The notes below the pieces were generated by a model. The model did no database searches, was not told the origin of the DNA, and was given only the letters and a program-made list of their open reading frames with translations. From Pseudomonas sp. S37 (GTDB lineage: Bacteria > Pseudomonadota > Gammaproteobacteria > Pseudomonadales > Pseudomonadaceae): a stretch of 43,439 bases of DNA. Position numbers and translations under genes: made by a program. Of the stretch, positions 1 through 9,222 are shown piece after piece. How positions within the stretch are numbered: the stretch's first letter is position 1; every line of letters starts with the position of its first letter. The stretch spans positions 1 through 43,439 of the forward strand of contig NZ_JACVZC010000044.1 in the NCBI RefSeq assembly GCF_016658545.1, read 5' to 3'.

Positions 1-137
1 TAGATCTGCTGGGCGAAGCTGAACAGCCCGGCAAAGATCAGGAAAATGACCGCAACGCAGCGCAGCAAGCGCGTACGCAGTTCGGTCAGGTGTGAAACCA
101 GCGGTAGCGGCTGGTCGTGTTGCGGGTTATCGCTCAT
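1..137 (-). CDS. tatC: Sec-independent translocase TatC, N-terminal fragment
   Basis: Partial gene running off the left edge. The reverse strand from 137 reads [20 protein letters not shown] and then the start of the first membrane helix. The acidic/proline N-terminus followed by the 'SHLxELRxR' signature is the standard TatC beginning. TatC is the six-helix membrane protein that, with TatB, recognises twin-arginine signal peptides. Its ATG overlaps the tatB stop codon (ATGA at 134-137), which implies translational coupling. Only about 45 codons are visible, so completeness cannot be judged. Confidence 0.9.
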   Translation of the reverse strand, partial: MSDNPQHDQPLPLVSHLTELRTRLLRCVAVIFLIFAGLFSFAQQI

Positions 138-412
138 GGGGCTCGCGGTGGTTGAGGCTGTTCGGGTGGTTCAGTTGGGGAGGGCGGTTGGGCCGACGGC
201 CGTTGCAGGGGGAGCGGGTTGTGCACGCTGCCGTGGATGTCAGCGGCACCGATCTCGCGTTCAACCTCGCTCTTGATGGCGTTGAAGCTGCGTTTCAGCC
301 GCCCGATCCACAGCCCGGCAGTGCGCGCGGCACCGGGCAGGCGCTCGGGTCCCAGCACCAGCAGGGCAACCAAGCCGACCAGCAGCAGCTCGCTGAAGCT
401 GATACCGAACAT
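134..412 (-). CDS. tatB: Sec-independent translocase protein TatB
   Basis: 92 residues, starting [20 protein letters not shown]. This is the TatB pattern: a short periplasmic start, one membrane helix, a Gly-Pro hinge (LGPERLP) and an amphipathic helix, ending in a proline/glutamine-rich disordered tail. TatB binds twin-arginine substrates together with TatC in the inner membrane. It lies between tatA (3-base gap) and tatC (overlap), in the usual A-B-C order. At 92 residues it is shorter than the roughly 130-170 residue housekeeping TatB, which fits a secondary Tat locus. The distinction from a second TatA rests on the LGPERLP hinge and the tatA-tatB-tatC order. Confidence 0.88.
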   Translation of the reverse strand: MFGISFSELLLVGLVALLVLGPERLPGAARTAGLWIGRLKRSFNAIKSEVEREIGAADIHGSVHNPLPLQRPSAQPPSPTEPPEQPQPPRAP

Positions 413-415
413 GGT

Positions 416-634
416 TCAGGCGTTCTGCTGCGGTTGCACGGCGCTGTGCTGCTGAGGCGCTTGCGGCTGAGCCGTCACCGTGTCTGTTGTGTTCTGCTCA
501 TCGTTCATGGCCTTACGGAAGCCCTTGATCGATTCACCCAGGTCGCTGCCGAGGTTCTTCAGCTTCTTGGTGCCGAAGACCAGGACCACGACGGCCAGCA
601 GGACGATCCAGTGTTTCCAGTCAAAAATACCCAT
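416..634 (-). CDS. tatA: Sec-independent translocase protein TatA
   Basis: 72 residues. [20 protein letters not shown] is the single membrane helix, followed by the [20 protein letters not shown] amphipathic helix typical of TatA and then a polar Gln/Pro/Thr tail. TatA oligomerises to form the translocation element of the twin-arginine pathway. It lies 67 bases downstream of the twin-arginine flavoprotein gene and just upstream of tatB, on the same strand, so all four are probably one transcript. Confidence 0.92.
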   Translation of the reverse strand: MGIFDWKHWIVLLAVVVLVFGTKKLKNLGSDLGESIKGFRKAMNDEQNTTDTVTAQPQAPQQHSAVQPQQNA

Positions 635-701
635 GGTGCTCTCTGTTGTTGTGTCGATAGGGAAACGGGGAGGCTGGCGCGCTCGGCGCCAGCCTGGCGG
701 G

Positions 702-2138
702 TCAGGCTTCGAGGCCGGCAGCGGCCTGGCCGGTGCGCAGGGTGAAGTTGACGCCGATCGACAGCGCCGGTTGTGGCGGGTTCCAGTTTGGCTTGGGGGC
801 GGCCAGCAGGAACTCGGTCAGCGGCTCCATCTTGCCCGCCAGCATGTTGGCCAGCAGGGTGCCGGTGGCGGTGCCGCGCACGGTGCCCAGGCCATTGCAG
901 GCCAGCGCGCCGTACACGTTTTCGCGCAGTTCACCGAAGAAGCCGGCGCCGTTGCGCGTCATGCCCAGGCCACCGCCCCAGGTGTGCTCGAACGGTACGT
1001 CGGTGAGGGTTGGGAAACGGCGCTCGAACGACTGGCGATGGGCGACGCGGACTTTGTCGGTGTAGCCATCCTTGGAGCGGCCATCCGGGTTGAAGCTGAA
1101 GCTGTTGCGCACCAGGATGCGGTTGTCGTGGGTACGACGCAGGGTGCTGCCGAACGGGTCGGCCGGGATCACGCCCCAGAACTCCTGGCCACCGATGCTG
1201 GCCTGTTCGGCCGGGGTCAGCGGACGGGTCAGGCTGCCGTAGGTGAAGATCGGCAGCATGCGGTTTTCCAGGAAGCCGAAATGCTGGCCGAAGTGGTTGT
1301 TGCCGAGGATCAGCTTGTCTGCGGTGATGCGACCGGTCGGGTGATGCAGGACGATCTTCTGGCCGTAGTCGACCGCAGTGATCACCGTGTCTTCGTACAG
1401 CGTGACGTTCTCGGGCAGGCTGTCGGCCAGGCCTTTTACCAGTGCCGACGGCTGGACCAGCATGGTGCCCGGGGTGTAGAGGGCCTTGCGGTAGAACGAG
1501 GTACCGATGTGGTCTTTCAGCTCGTTGCCTTCGATCAGCTCGACCTTTTCGCCCAGGGCTTCCAGGCCGCCACGGTAGGCATTGAGCACAGCAATGCCCT
1601 TGTCCTCGATAGCTGCCTGGTATTTGCCGGAGTGGCGCAGGTGGGCATCAACGATGTTGTGCTGCTCGACCAGGTCGCGAAGGATGCCCTGGCCACGCTG
1701 GTTCAGGTGCAGGATGTTCTTGGCGTTGGTCTTGTCGCCGATGTAGTCCGGCGCGCCGATATCGTGGGGCACGTCGATCAGGAAGCCGGCATTGCGGCCC
1801 GAGGTACCGAAACCGACCTGCTGTGCTTCAACCAGGATCACCCGGTCCTGAGGGAAGTTAAGTGCCAGTTGGCGGGCGGCTGCCAAACCTGTGAAGCCAC
1901 CGCCGATCACCACCCAAGGGGCCTTGTCATCCCCTACCAGCGGCGCTTTTGGCTGACGCACGCGGCTGGTGTGGAACCAGCCTGGGGACGAATCGTCACG
2001 TGGCAGCGAGGTCACCCGGTGCAACGATGCCGGGTCGGCGGGGATTCCATCGTTGAGCAATGCAGCGGAGCCACCTGCTGCGACAACACCGGCACCGATG
2101 CCAGCCCCAATAAGCACATTCCTGCGTGTAACTGCCAT
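702..2138 (-). CDS. Twin-arginine FAD-dependent oxidoreductase (DAO family)
   Basis: 478 residues. Residues 1-30 carry a Tat-type signal: TRRNVLIG gives the twin arginines at 5-6, followed by a Gly/Ala-rich hydrophobic stretch. The catalytic part begins near residue 75 with a Rossmann motif ([14 protein letters not shown]) and the VEA end of the second beta strand. The [10 protein letters not shown] motif is characteristic of D-amino-acid-oxidase-fold enzymes such as the PuuB/glycine-oxidase group. The predicted reaction is oxidative deamination or dehydrogenation of an amine or amino acid in the periplasm; the substrate cannot be read from the sequence. It is the first gene of a unit with tatA, tatB and tatC, so the translocase is probably dedicated to it. 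A 24-bp palindrome lies about 55 bases upstream of the start. Confidence 0.85.
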   Translation of the reverse strand: MAVTRRNVLIGAGIGAGVVAAGGSAALLNDGIPADPASLHRVTSLPRDDSSPGWFHTSRVRQPKAPLVGDDKAPWVVIGGGFTGLAAARQLALNFPQDRVILVEAQQVGFGTSGRNAGFLIDVPHDIGAPDYIGDKTNAKNILHLNQRGQGILRDLVEQHNIVDAHLRHSGKYQAAIEDKGIAVLNAYRGGLEALGEKVELIEGNELKDHIGTSFYRKALYTPGTMLVQPSALVKGLADSLPENVTLYEDTVITAVDYGQKIVLHHPTGRITADKLILGNNHFGQHFGFLENRMLPIFTYGSLTRPLTPAEQASIGGQEFWGVIPADPFGSTLRRTHDNRILVRNSFSFNPDGRSKDGYTDKVRVAHRQSFERRFPTLTDVPFEHTWGGGLGMTRNGAGFFGELRENVYGALACNGLGTVRGTATGTLLANMLAGKMEPLTEFLLAAPKPNWNPPQPALSIGVNFTLRTGQAAAGLEA

Positions 2139-2193
2139 TTACATCCATCTCGATCAAAGTGTTGGGTGAGAGCGCACTGAGTTTCATGAAGAA

Positions 2194-2217
2194 ATACAAT
2201 GTGTATACAGATTGTAT
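2194..2217. promoter_or_regulatory. Candidate GntR-type operator upstream of the flavoprotein-tat unit
   Basis: A near-perfect 24-bp palindrome with arms ATACAAT and ATTGTAT around a central GTATAC. TTGTATACA-like palindromes are typical of FadR/VanR-type GntR regulators. It lies upstream of the start at 2138, where an operator would be expected. No GntR gene is visible nearby, so the regulator would be encoded elsewhere. Family assignment is inference from motif shape. Confidence 0.45.
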
Positions 2218-2363
2218 GATCGAAAAAAGGGGTGCGTCAATCTGCCTCTCCTTTGCTCTGCCTCACCCTTGTGGGAGTGCAAGCTTGTCGAGAGGTGATC
2301 AGCGTTTGTGATGGGAGAGGAAGTTTTGTGCCTGGCGCACAACTTATGAAGGCGCACGCGATT

Positions 2364-2497
2364 CCTGTAGGAGCGGCCTCGCCGAGGCGTCGGACCGGTC
2401 GGATCGGGCCGCAGAGCGGCCCCGGCAATATCGGCGGCGAAGCTGAAACCTGGGGCCGCTTTGCGGCCCTATCGCGACACGAGGCCGCTCCTACAGG
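2364..2497. repeat. Paired REP elements in inverted orientation (REPIN-like)
   Basis: An 18-bp inverted repeat (CCTGTAGGAGCGGCCTCG and its complement) bounds the segment. Shorter GGGCCGC/GCGGCCC palindromes lie inside. This is the classic Pseudomonas putida REP doublet. It lies between the downstream end of the helicase gene (2513) and the upstream region of the flavoprotein gene, where it could also act as a transcription or RNA-stability barrier. Confidence 0.85.
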
Positions 2498-2512
2498 GAT
2501 CGCAGGTATGCG

Positions 2513-5500
2513 CTATTGGGTCGTACCAGCGAGCAGTGCCAGCAGGGCGTCGGCATCCAGCTTGGCGCTCGTTTCTCCGCCCTCCAGCAAGCTGTCGGCC
2601 AGGTCTCTTTTGCGCGCGTGCAAGCCGACGATCTGCTCTTCGATGCTGTTTTCGGCGACCAGCCGGTAAATGGTCACCGGGCGCTGCTGGCCAATGCGAT
2701 AGGCGCGGTCGCTGGCCTGGTCCTCCACCGCAGGGTTCCACCACGGGTCGAGATGGATCACATAGTCGGCGGCGGTCAGGTTAAGGCCACTGCCCCCGGC
2801 CTTCAGGCTGATAAGGAAGATTTCACCCACGCCAGCCTGGAAAGCGTTCACGCGGCGTTCCCGCTCTTTGGCGGGTACGCTGCCGTCGAGGTACTGGTAA
2901 GCGATGCGTTTTTCATCGAGTAGCGTGCGCACGATGCTCAAGTGGTCGACGTACTGGCTGAACACCAGGGCTTTATGGCCATTGTCCAGAAGCTCTTCGA
3001 CGAGGGCCGCAAAGGCCTGAAGCTTGCTGCCTGGCAGTACAGAGTCCGCAATCACCAGGCTTGGATGGCAGCAAAAACGGCGCAGTCGGGTAATTTCAGT
3101 CAGTATCTTGAAGGACCTGCCGGCTCCGGGAGCCGCGTCCGCGACGTTGTCCATCGCTTGCTGGCGAAGGGCTTCGTAGAGGTGAGCCTCCTCATCGGAG
3201 AGCGGTACTTTGTAGGTGATTTCTGTGCGCGCGGGCAATTCGTCGAGTACCTGGCTCTTGAGGCGGCGCAAGATAAAGGGTTGGATAAGGGTTTTAAGGC
3301 TTCGTCGGGCTGCCGCATCGCCTTGTTCAATTGGCGTAGCGAAGCGGCTGTTAAAGCTTTCCTGGCTGCCGAGCAGGCCCGGGTTGATAAAGCGGAACAG
3401 GCTCCACAGTTCGCCCAAGTGGTTTTCCAATGGGGTGCCAGTGGCTACCACGCGGAAATCCGCCTGCAACGTCATGACAGCCTGGGCGCGTTTGGTCTGG
3501 GCGTTCTTGATTGCCTGGGCTTCGTCCAGCACCACGCTGTTCCAGGAACAGGCGGCGAATGCGGCACTGTCTTGTTGCAGCAGGCCGTAGCTGGTGATAA
3601 CCAGGTCGCCGGGGCCCAGCTCATCCAGGTTACGCTCCTGATGATACGCGTGCAGTTTCAGCTGAGGGGCGAACCGCCTGCATTCCGCTTGCCAATTGAG
3701 CGTTACCGATGTCGGGGCCACAACCAGTTGTGGGCCGTTGGCCGCTCGCTGCAGCAGCAGGGCCAGTATCTGTACCGTCTTGCCCAAGCCCATGTCGTCG
3801 GCCAGGCAGGCACCGACGCCCCATTCAGCCAGGCGTGCCAACCAGGTGAAGCCCTCATGCTGGTAGCCACGCAAGTCGGCTTGCAGGGTGCGGGGCAGCT
3901 GAGGTTGGTAGTCGCGCAGCGACTGCAGTTTTTGCAAATGTGCCTGCCAGCTTTTGTCAGCAGTGAACTCGCCAACTTCGGCTGCCAACCCGGCCAGCAA
4001 CGGTGCGGTCAACGGGCTGAGACGCAGGCCTTGGTCGGTGACCCGGTCGGCCAGGTGCGCCAGCTCGTCCAGGCGCTTGCGCAATGTGTCGTCAAGTGCC
4101 AGCCAGTCGCGCTCGCCAAGCTTGAGGAAGCGCCCGGGGCTGGCCTTGAGTAGCTCCAGAAGCTGGCGCAGACGCAGTACCTTGCCGTCATCGAACGCAA
4201 TTTCGCCCTGCAGCACGAACCAATCGCCTTGTTTGCGCAGGCCCAGCTGAAGTTCGTTCAGCTTCAGGCGGCCTTTCAGGCGCATGCGCTCGCCTTCCGG
4301 CCAGACGCAGTGCAACTGGTTGCCATCCAGCGCATGCAATTCGGCGAGTACCTGCAAGGCATCCTGCGGCTGGTCAAGCTGCCATTCCTGACCATCGCTA
4401 TCGGCGTTGGCCAGACCGGGGCACGCCAGTAGCACCTGTTGCAATGCCTGGCGCTCGCCTACGAGGTCGCGACACACCTGCAGGGGCTTGCCATCGCGCT
4501 CGCCAAGCACGTTTTGCGCGCCTTGGCCCGGGCGGAACCAGCTGCTTTCGGCCAACGGCCGCACCAGCAATTGCAGGCGCAAACCGTCGGCAAGTGGCAG
4601 TAAATGGGCAAACAGACGTGTATCTGCCGGTTCGTGGTCGAGCTGCGCCGCGAATTCAGGGAGGTCTGAATGAATCGGTAGCAGCGGCGCGATGGCGCTG
4701 ATCGCTTCGATCAGTTCCGCCTTGCCTGACTGCGGTACGCGCAAGCCTTTGTCGATGATCTTGCCAATCTGGCGCAGGTCGCTGTTGATCGAATAGATCA
4801 GCAGGCGGGTCGGCGTTTGCGTGTGCAGGTAGTAGGTATCATCGGTGACGATGCCCTGCGGCTCAAGGCGCAGATGAGTCTGCCCATCGACAGCCTCAAG
4901 GTGCAGGCTGGCGTGGCCTGTCTGGAGCTCGACGCGTACGTCCGGGGCATCTTGCCAGAACAGCGCCGGGTGGCCGATCAGCCTGGGCAGGGCCAGACCG
5001 GGAAGGAGCTCGAATTCGACATTGGAATAATACGTCTTGCCAGCCTGGATCGTGCTGATGGCTTGCCGGTCTTGCTCGCAAAGAAAGTCCAGCCGGTCAA
5101 CTTCGTCTACCAGGCGTTTGAGGGCTACTGGGCGGCCTTTGCTCCATTGTCCCTTTGCCCCGAGCTTTTGCTCGCGCGGCTCCAGATGACTGGAGTAACG
5201 ACTGTTAGTCAACAACCAGGCCAGGCGAGTCGTCTTCTTGCTGGCGGGGCTGGACGGCGCGCTGGACGGCTTCAGCTGGCACAGCGCACTGAGAGCGTGC
5301 TGCCAGGCTTCCTGACGCTGAAGCAACGCGGCCAGTGGTTTCAACCCGGCATCTTGATGCAGATCGAGAAGCTGCCTGGGCACGCCAAATTGTGCTGCAA
5401 TCAAGGCATCGAACTCTGTCGCCAGCCAGGCGTAACCCTGTTGATCGAGTTCAGCTCGGTAATCTTGCAGCGTGGTGCGCCAATCCTGCCCCCGCGCGAT

Positions 5501-6607
5501 CGGCGCATCCAGCCAGTACAGGGCGAGGGCGAGCAGCAGGCCGTCAAAACCTTTGAGCGATCCAAGGCGCAGGTACGAGAAGTCTGGTTTATTGCCCTGT
5601 AACTGCTCGAACAGCAGGGAGAGCGCCTTGTAGGTATAACTGTAATACTGCTTGTCGCCCTGAGCCAAGGCCTGCTTGAGCGCCGTGTGGTGCTGGCTGT
5701 CGTTTTCAGCGATGAGTGCCAGGCAGTACAAGCCGTTGAGCAGCGGTGGCAGGTCGATCTTGCGCTTTTTGGTCTGCCTGCGCTGATCGGTAAGCCAGGC
5801 CCGTATCACTTTCAGCGTGTCGCTAACCTGGCCGCGCAGCAAGAACTGCAGGCTTGCGAAGGTTATCGGGGCGCATGGCTCACCGTAAAGTTGCAGCGCT
5901 TTCCAGTCGCCTCGCCACAGGGCCTGGTGCAGCAACTGCACCCCCAGCGCAGGGGATGGGTAGTGCGCCATTTCAAGTTGAGCCAAGGCATAGCTACGCG
6001 ATGCTGGCCCGAACAGGCTGTTGTTCAGGCACAGGTAGTCCTCCAGCAGCAGCCCGCGCACTGTGTCGTCCAGGTGGGCGAACACTTGCAGGCCGGCCGC
6101 ATCGGCCTGCAGAAGATGCATAGGGTGCTGACTGGTCCAATCCTTCGCGTTGAATAGCCTTCCCGCCCAATACATCGAGTGCTGCAATCGCTGGCCGCTA
6201 CCACTCAGCAGGTCCAGCCAGACCTCTTGCAGTGCGCGGGGCTTGCCAGGGGCTTGACTCTGCCCAAGTGCTGGCAGGCTGTCGTCGATCTGCTGCAATC
6301 GCGCTGCACCGTCAGCGGCATTCAGCAGGCTGAGCAGTACACAGTTGCGCCGCTGTGCAGGCACGACGAAGTATTGCCCTTCGTTACGCTGTTCCACTTC
6401 AACCCAGCCTTGGTCCTGGAGCAATTGCAGCAAGCCGGGCAAGGTGGAGACATCAAGCAGCTTGCCGCCCGGGTCACAGATACCCATGATGCGCAGCAAC
6501 TTGAGCAATGAGGTTTTCCCTTTGCCAGGGAACGAGGTTGCCAGGGCATAGAGGAGGGCCCTACAGTTATCGGGGAGAGAGTCCGGGCTAAGCGTTTGCA
6601 AGGACAT
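2513..6607 (-). CDS. SNF2/RapA-family DEAD/DEAH-box helicase
   Basis: 1364 residues from the ATG at 6607, which is preceded by GAGG; a TTG codon at 6619 is a less likely start. The C-terminal third is a full Swi2/Snf2 ATPase. Walker A DDMGLGKT lies near residue 935, the DEAQ Walker B near 1025, motif [11 protein letters not shown], and the helicase C-terminal motifs VFSQY, GGSGLNL and [12 protein letters not shown] near 1300. The first 900 residues have no motif I recognise; they look alpha-helical and Leu/Gln-rich, with an internal VxL/YxL-rich part like the bacterial SNF2-associated region. Such proteins are ATP-driven DNA translocases or nucleic-acid remodellers. It stands alone, with no restriction or phage-defence partner next to it, so a housekeeping or stress role is more likely than a defence module. 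Confidence 0.88.
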   Translation of the reverse strand: MSLQTLSPDSLPDNCRALLYALATSFPGKGKTSLLKLLRIMGICDPGGKLLDVSTLPGLLQLLQDQGWVEVEQRNEGQYFVVPAQRRNCVLLSLLNAADGAARLQQIDDSLPALGQSQAPGKPRALQEVWLDLLSGSGQRLQHSMYWAGRLFNAKDWTSQHPMHLLQADAAGLQVFAHLDDTVRGLLLEDYLCLNNSLFGPASRSYALAQLEMAHYPSPALGVQLLHQALWRGDWKALQLYGEPCAPITFASLQFLLRGQVSDTLKVIRAWLTDQRRQTKKRKIDLPPLLNGLYCLALIAENDSQHHTALKQALAQGDKQYYSYTYKALSLLFEQLQGNKPDFSYLRLGSLKGFDGLLLALALYWLDAPIARGQDWRTTLQDYRAELDQQGYAWLATEFDALIAAQFGVPRQLLDLHQDAGLKPLAALLQRQEAWQHALSALCQLKPSSAPSSPASKKTTRLAWLLTNSRYSSHLEPREQKLGAKGQWSKGRPVALKRLVDEVDRLDFLCEQDRQAISTIQAGKTYYSNVEFELLPGLALPRLIGHPALFWQDAPDVRVELQTGHASLHLEAVDGQTHLRLEPQGIVTDDTYYLHTQTPTRLLIYSINSDLRQIGKIIDKGLRVPQSGKAELIEAISAIAPLLPIHSDLPEFAAQLDHEPADTRLFAHLLPLADGLRLQLLVRPLAESSWFRPGQGAQNVLGERDGKPLQVCRDLVGERQALQQVLLACPGLANADSDGQEWQLDQPQDALQVLAELHALDGNQLHCVWPEGERMRLKGRLKLNELQLGLRKQGDWFVLQGEIAFDDGKVLRLRQLLELLKASPGRFLKLGERDWLALDDTLRKRLDELAHLADRVTDQGLRLSPLTAPLLAGLAAEVGEFTADKSWQAHLQKLQSLRDYQPQLPRTLQADLRGYQHEGFTWLARLAEWGVGACLADDMGLGKTVQILALLLQRAANGPQLVVAPTSVTLNWQAECRRFAPQLKLHAYHQERNLDELGPGDLVITSYGLLQQDSAAFAACSWNSVVLDEAQAIKNAQTKRAQAVMTLQADFRVVATGTPLENHLGELWSLFRFINPGLLGSQESFNSRFATPIEQGDAAARRSLKTLIQPFILRRLKSQVLDELPARTEITYKVPLSDEEAHLYEALRQQAMDNVADAAPGAGRSFKILTEITRLRRFCCHPSLVIADSVLPGSKLQAFAALVEELLDNGHKALVFSQYVDHLSIVRTLLDEKRIAYQYLDGSVPAKERERRVNAFQAGVGEIFLISLKAGGSGLNLTAADYVIHLDPWWNPAVEDQASDRAYRIGQQRPVTIYRLVAENSIEEQIVGLHARKRDLADSLLEGGETSAKLDADALLALLAGTTQ

Positions 6608-6698
6608 CCTGGGCCTCAACGAAATGGGTAGGCGATTGTACGATACGCCGATCCAGTTAAGGCCAACGGATTTCTCATTGTCGGTAGTTCACCAAGGC

Positions 6699-6727
6699 GC
6701 GTTGCCCATCAGCTACCTGGGCAACGC
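6699..6727. terminator. Stem-loop in the gap between helicase and small-protein gene
   Basis: A perfect 10-bp stem, GCGTTGCCCA and TGGGCAACGC, with a 9-base loop. It lies just downstream of the stop of the small gene at 6784-7089 and upstream of the helicase gene, both on the minus strand. No clear T-tract follows on the minus strand. It may be a weak terminator or an mRNA 3' structure. Confidence 0.4.
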
Positions 6728-6783
6728 CGTGCTCTTATCTCGGCGAAGGCAGCCTGCGCCGCCTTGGCTCGCGGACATTCAAA

Positions 6784-7089
6784 TCAGCGGTCCTTGTCCT
6801 TGTGCTGCTGATCATCGCGGGCTTGCTTGCCGCCCATTGAGCCAGTCTTGTCAGCCGTTTGCGTACCGCGGGCATTGTCTCCAGACTGGCCACCCTGGCG
6901 GCCGGTGTCCTTGGTCGCATCCCAGTCCTTGTTCATCTTGTCGTCACGCATTTGCCCTGTTTGCTGACCACCTTGGTGTTTGCCAGCCATGTCACCGCCA
7001 GATCCATGGCCTCCTTGCTGGCCGGCTTTGCCCATGTCAGGTTTGCCGGCGCCGCCTTGACTGGCGCCTTTGTCTTGATTGTTCGCCAT
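6784..7089 (-). CDS. Small disordered Gly/Gln/Asp/Lys-rich protein
   Basis: 101 residues beginning MANNQDKGASQGGAGKPDMG. The composition is almost entirely Gly, Gln, Asp, Lys, Asn, Ser and Met, with no hydrophobic core and no cysteine. It is therefore predicted to be an intrinsically disordered, very soluble protein of the hydrophilin or general-stress type. No enzymatic motif is visible. The start is supported by a GAGG ribosome-binding site ten bases upstream. I do not recognise a named family; the stress role is inference from composition. Confidence 0.7.
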   Translation of the reverse strand: MANNQDKGASQGGAGKPDMGKAGQQGGHGSGGDMAGKHQGGQQTGQMRDDKMNKDWDATKDTGRQGGQSGDNARGTQTADKTGSMGGKQARDDQQHKDKDR

Positions 7090-7303
7090 GATCGCTTACC
7101 TCAAGTCAAACACAGGAAGGTCTGTGTTCAGTTGTGACAGGGTAAAGATCCGCTGCACTGCAAAGCATTGCGGTTTTTCAGACGAGACGCTTTAAGTAAC
7201 GCTGGGCAAACCTTTAGTGGGCGAAAGCATTTTTCAGAATGGCTGAAGACAATCGTCTTTTTTTGTCGTTAACAATGGCGATAAATTAGCCTGGACGTAA
7301 CCC

Positions 7304-8545
7304 GTGATCGAGGCGACTGCAGTGCATACACCCACCGCTTGGCATGTCACCCACTGGTCCGAGGATCCCTACAGCCTGGGTGCCTACAGCACCCTTGCGC
7401 CAGCAGGCACGCCGCTGCACCGGGCCATGCTGGGTGAGTGCCTGGGAGGGCGCTTTGTGCTGGCTGGCGAGGCGTGTAACACCGCCGCCCCGGCGATGGC
7501 ACACGGTGCATGGGACGATGGTTTGCGCGCTGCGGACCTGGCGCTGGACGCGGGTGCGCAGCGGGTGATCGTGATTGGCGCAGGTTGTGCCGGGTTGGCA
7601 GCGGCGGGGCGCCTGAAGGCGCAGGGTGTCGACTGCATTGTTCTGGAAGCCAGGGGCCGGATCGGTGGTCGCACCCACAGCGTTGACCTCAACGGTGCCA
7701 AGGTTGACGAGGGGGCCGCCTGGCTGCAGTTTTTTGATGAAAACGCATTGGCGGAAAAAGCTCAGGATTACGTCCTGGTAACGATCGAAACCGATTTCAG
7801 CCAGCCGCTGGCTGCTGCGCGAGACGGATCGGTGCCGGATGTGGACGGCGCCTGGGCGGCCTTGCTCGCGGGTTTGGACAGGCGCTTGTCGTTGGCATCG
7901 GCGGTCGAGCATTACATGACCGGACTCGACGCAGGGCAGGCTCGCGCTACGCGCTATGCCATTGAGGGCCATCTGCTGCTGGAGGCCGGGTTGCCTTTGC
8001 CGGAGCTTTCCGTCTGTGCCCTGGACGAAGAAGGGGTCGGCCACGGCGACCGCATGCTGCCCAACGGGTTTGGCCAATTGACCCAGCGGCTGGCGCAAGG
8101 GTTGGACATTCGCCTGAACAGCCCGGTCAGCCGTATCGACTGGGCGGGCGACAAGGTCCGGGTGGACGATGAACAGGGCGATTTCTGTATTTGCACGGTG
8201 CCATTGCCGGTGCTGAAGACACTGGCGTTCAACCCGCCACTGCCCGAAGTGCAGCAACAGGCGATGGCGCATCTGGCAATGGGGCGCCTGGAGAAGGTGG
8301 TTCTTCAGTTTGAGCATCGCTGGTGGCCACGTTCCCCGTCCGGCTACCTGCGCTGGTATGACACGCCAGCAAGCTGGGGCGAGTGGCTGGACCTGACCGA
8401 TGCACTGGGGACTCCAACGATCGTTGGGTTGATCGCGGCCGATGCTGTCGAGCGGCAGTATGCCGGGCGTACCGACGAGCAAATTGCGCTGGCGGCTTGT
8501 GAAGCATTGCGCGCCTGGGCCGAGGCAGTGCAATCATCACGCTAG
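7304..8545 (+). CDS. Amine-oxidase-like flavoprotein with apparent circular permutation
   Basis: 413 residues from a GTG start. Residues 12-77 (AWHVTHWSEDPYSLGAYS, then FVLAGEACNT and HGAWDDGLRAA) match the C-terminal FAD-contacting segment of flavin monoamine oxidases. The FAD-binding Rossmann start (VIVIGAGCAGLAAAGRL, residues 88-104) and the EARGRIGGRTHS motif, normally N-terminal, come after it. The protein then ends at the point (AACEALRAWAE) where an ordinary family member would continue into the AWHVTHW segment. All parts of the fold are present but in rotated order. The predicted reaction is FAD-dependent oxidation of an amine. The ribosome-binding site is weak. Translation could also start nearer the Rossmann motif, which would give a protein lacking the C-terminal FAD contacts. 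Confidence 0.75.
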   Translation: MIEATAVHTPTAWHVTHWSEDPYSLGAYSTLAPAGTPLHRAMLGECLGGRFVLAGEACNTAAPAMAHGAWDDGLRAADLALDAGAQRVIVIGAGCAGLAAAGRLKAQGVDCIVLEARGRIGGRTHSVDLNGAKVDEGAAWLQFFDENALAEKAQDYVLVTIETDFSQPLAAARDGSVPDVDGAWAALLAGLDRRLSLASAVEHYMTGLDAGQARATRYAIEGHLLLEAGLPLPELSVCALDEEGVGHGDRMLPNGFGQLTQRLAQGLDIRLNSPVSRIDWAGDKVRVDDEQGDFCICTVPLPVLKTLAFNPPLPEVQQQAMAHLAMGRLEKVVLQFEHRWWPRSPSGYLRWYDTPASWGEWLDLTDALGTPTIVGLIAADAVERQYAGRTDEQIALAACEALRAWAEAVQSSR

Positions 8546-8603
8546 CTTTCGACGTACCGCATGCCGATTATTCCCGCAGGGCTGCGCTGATCTCGCATTG
8601 ATA

Positions 8604-8690
8604 CCTGCAGGCTTGCCCGCTCCCACAGGTGATGCGAGCGGCCCCTGTAGGAGCGGCTTTAGCCGCGAACACCGGCATTGCCGGTGCCAT
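8604..8690. repeat. REP element cluster
   Basis: CCTGTAGGAGCGGCTTTAGC followed by the CACCGGCATTGCCGGTG palindrome is a standard putida REP. A degenerate, oppositely oriented copy (GCCCGCTCCCACAGG) precedes it. The cluster fills the gap between the amine-oxidase-like gene and the next small gene. Confidence 0.75.
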
Positions 8691-8782
8691 CCAGCGCAGC
8701 GCCTGACGGGCGATCCAATTGAATTTTCAGCGTGCCTCTGCCCTCAGTAGAACACCAGCAATGGGATAGTGAGGGCGACGAC

Positions 8783-9025
8783 ATGAGTATCGAACGCAGC
8801 ATTCCTGAGCTTGAGGCCTGGTACGCGCAGTACGACGACATCAGCTACCGGCGCGAATCGCCAGATGCCTACCACCATGAACTGGTCCGCACGGCCGAAG
8901 CCCTGCGCGACGATGGTGCGATCGAGTGGGACGACTGGCTGGCGCTCAAGGCGTTGGCCGACCAGGCGCATGTCCGGGCGCTGGAGGATGCAGTCGAGGC
9001 GCATGTCAGCGATCCGGACGCATGA
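8783..9025 (+). CDS. Small acidic hypothetical protein
   Basis: 80 residues from the ATG at 8783 (MSIERSIPELEAWYAQYDDI), preceded by a GAGGGCG ribosome-binding site. An in-frame upstream start at 8732 would add 17 unlikely residues. The protein is acidic and probably helical, with several Trp/Tyr residues and no membrane segment. The stop overlaps the ATG of an exonuclease III stub, so the two were once translationally coupled. I do not recognise a function. Confidence 0.7.
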   Translation: MSIERSIPELEAWYAQYDDISYRRESPDAYHHELVRTAEALRDDGAIEWDDWLALKALADQAHVRALEDAVEAHVSDPDA

Positions 9026-9102
9026 AAACGCTGAAGATCGCCATGTTCAACATCAATAGCATCCGCAGCCGCCTGCCAGCTCTGCTGGGGTGGCAGCGGT
9101 GA
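9022..9102 (+). pseudogene. Exonuclease III (Xth family) N-terminal stub
   Basis: The ATG overlapping the preceding stop opens a 26-codon frame, MKTLKIAMFNINSIRSRLPA, then a stop. This is the opening beta strand of the exonuclease III/AP-endonuclease family (consensus K-I-A-T-F-N-x-N-G-I-R-S-R). The rest of the roughly 260-residue enzyme is missing. A REP element begins about 30 bases later, which suggests deletion or rearrangement near the repeat. No activity is expected. Confidence 0.75.
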
Positions 9103-9130
9103 ACGGCTGGAGGGTATTGGCCAGCAGGTC

Positions 9131-9164
9131 CGGCCCTTTCGCGGGTGAACCCGCTCCTACAAGG
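9131..9164. repeat. Single REP half-element
   Basis: The core CGCGGGTGAACCCGCTCCTA carries a short CGCGGGT/ACCCGC hairpin and the inverted GTAGGAGCGG signature. It immediately follows the exonuclease III stub and is a plausible rearrangement junction. Confidence 0.7.
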
Positions 9165-9222
9165 TCCGCGATACGCTTGCGGGCTCTGTTCTCAACGGGC
9201 GTTGGGGCCGGAGATTTCGTGT

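Noticed and set aside
480..2180. Long plus-strand open frame (566 codons)
   Set aside because: It lies opposite the flavoprotein gene, lacks recognisable motifs and is explained by high GC content on the opposite strand.
2942..4153. 403-codon plus-strand frame
   Set aside because: Antisense shadow of the SNF2-type helicase; no domain and no ribosome-binding site.
2513..6607. SNF2 helicase as part of a DISARM- or other anti-phage system
   Set aside because: No methyltransferase, nuclease, PLD or other defence partner is adjacent; neighbours are unrelated metabolic genes and REP elements.
7286..8533. 415-codon minus-strand frame
   Set aside because: Opposite the amine-oxidase-like gene; composition rich in Gln, His and Arg typical of antisense frames.
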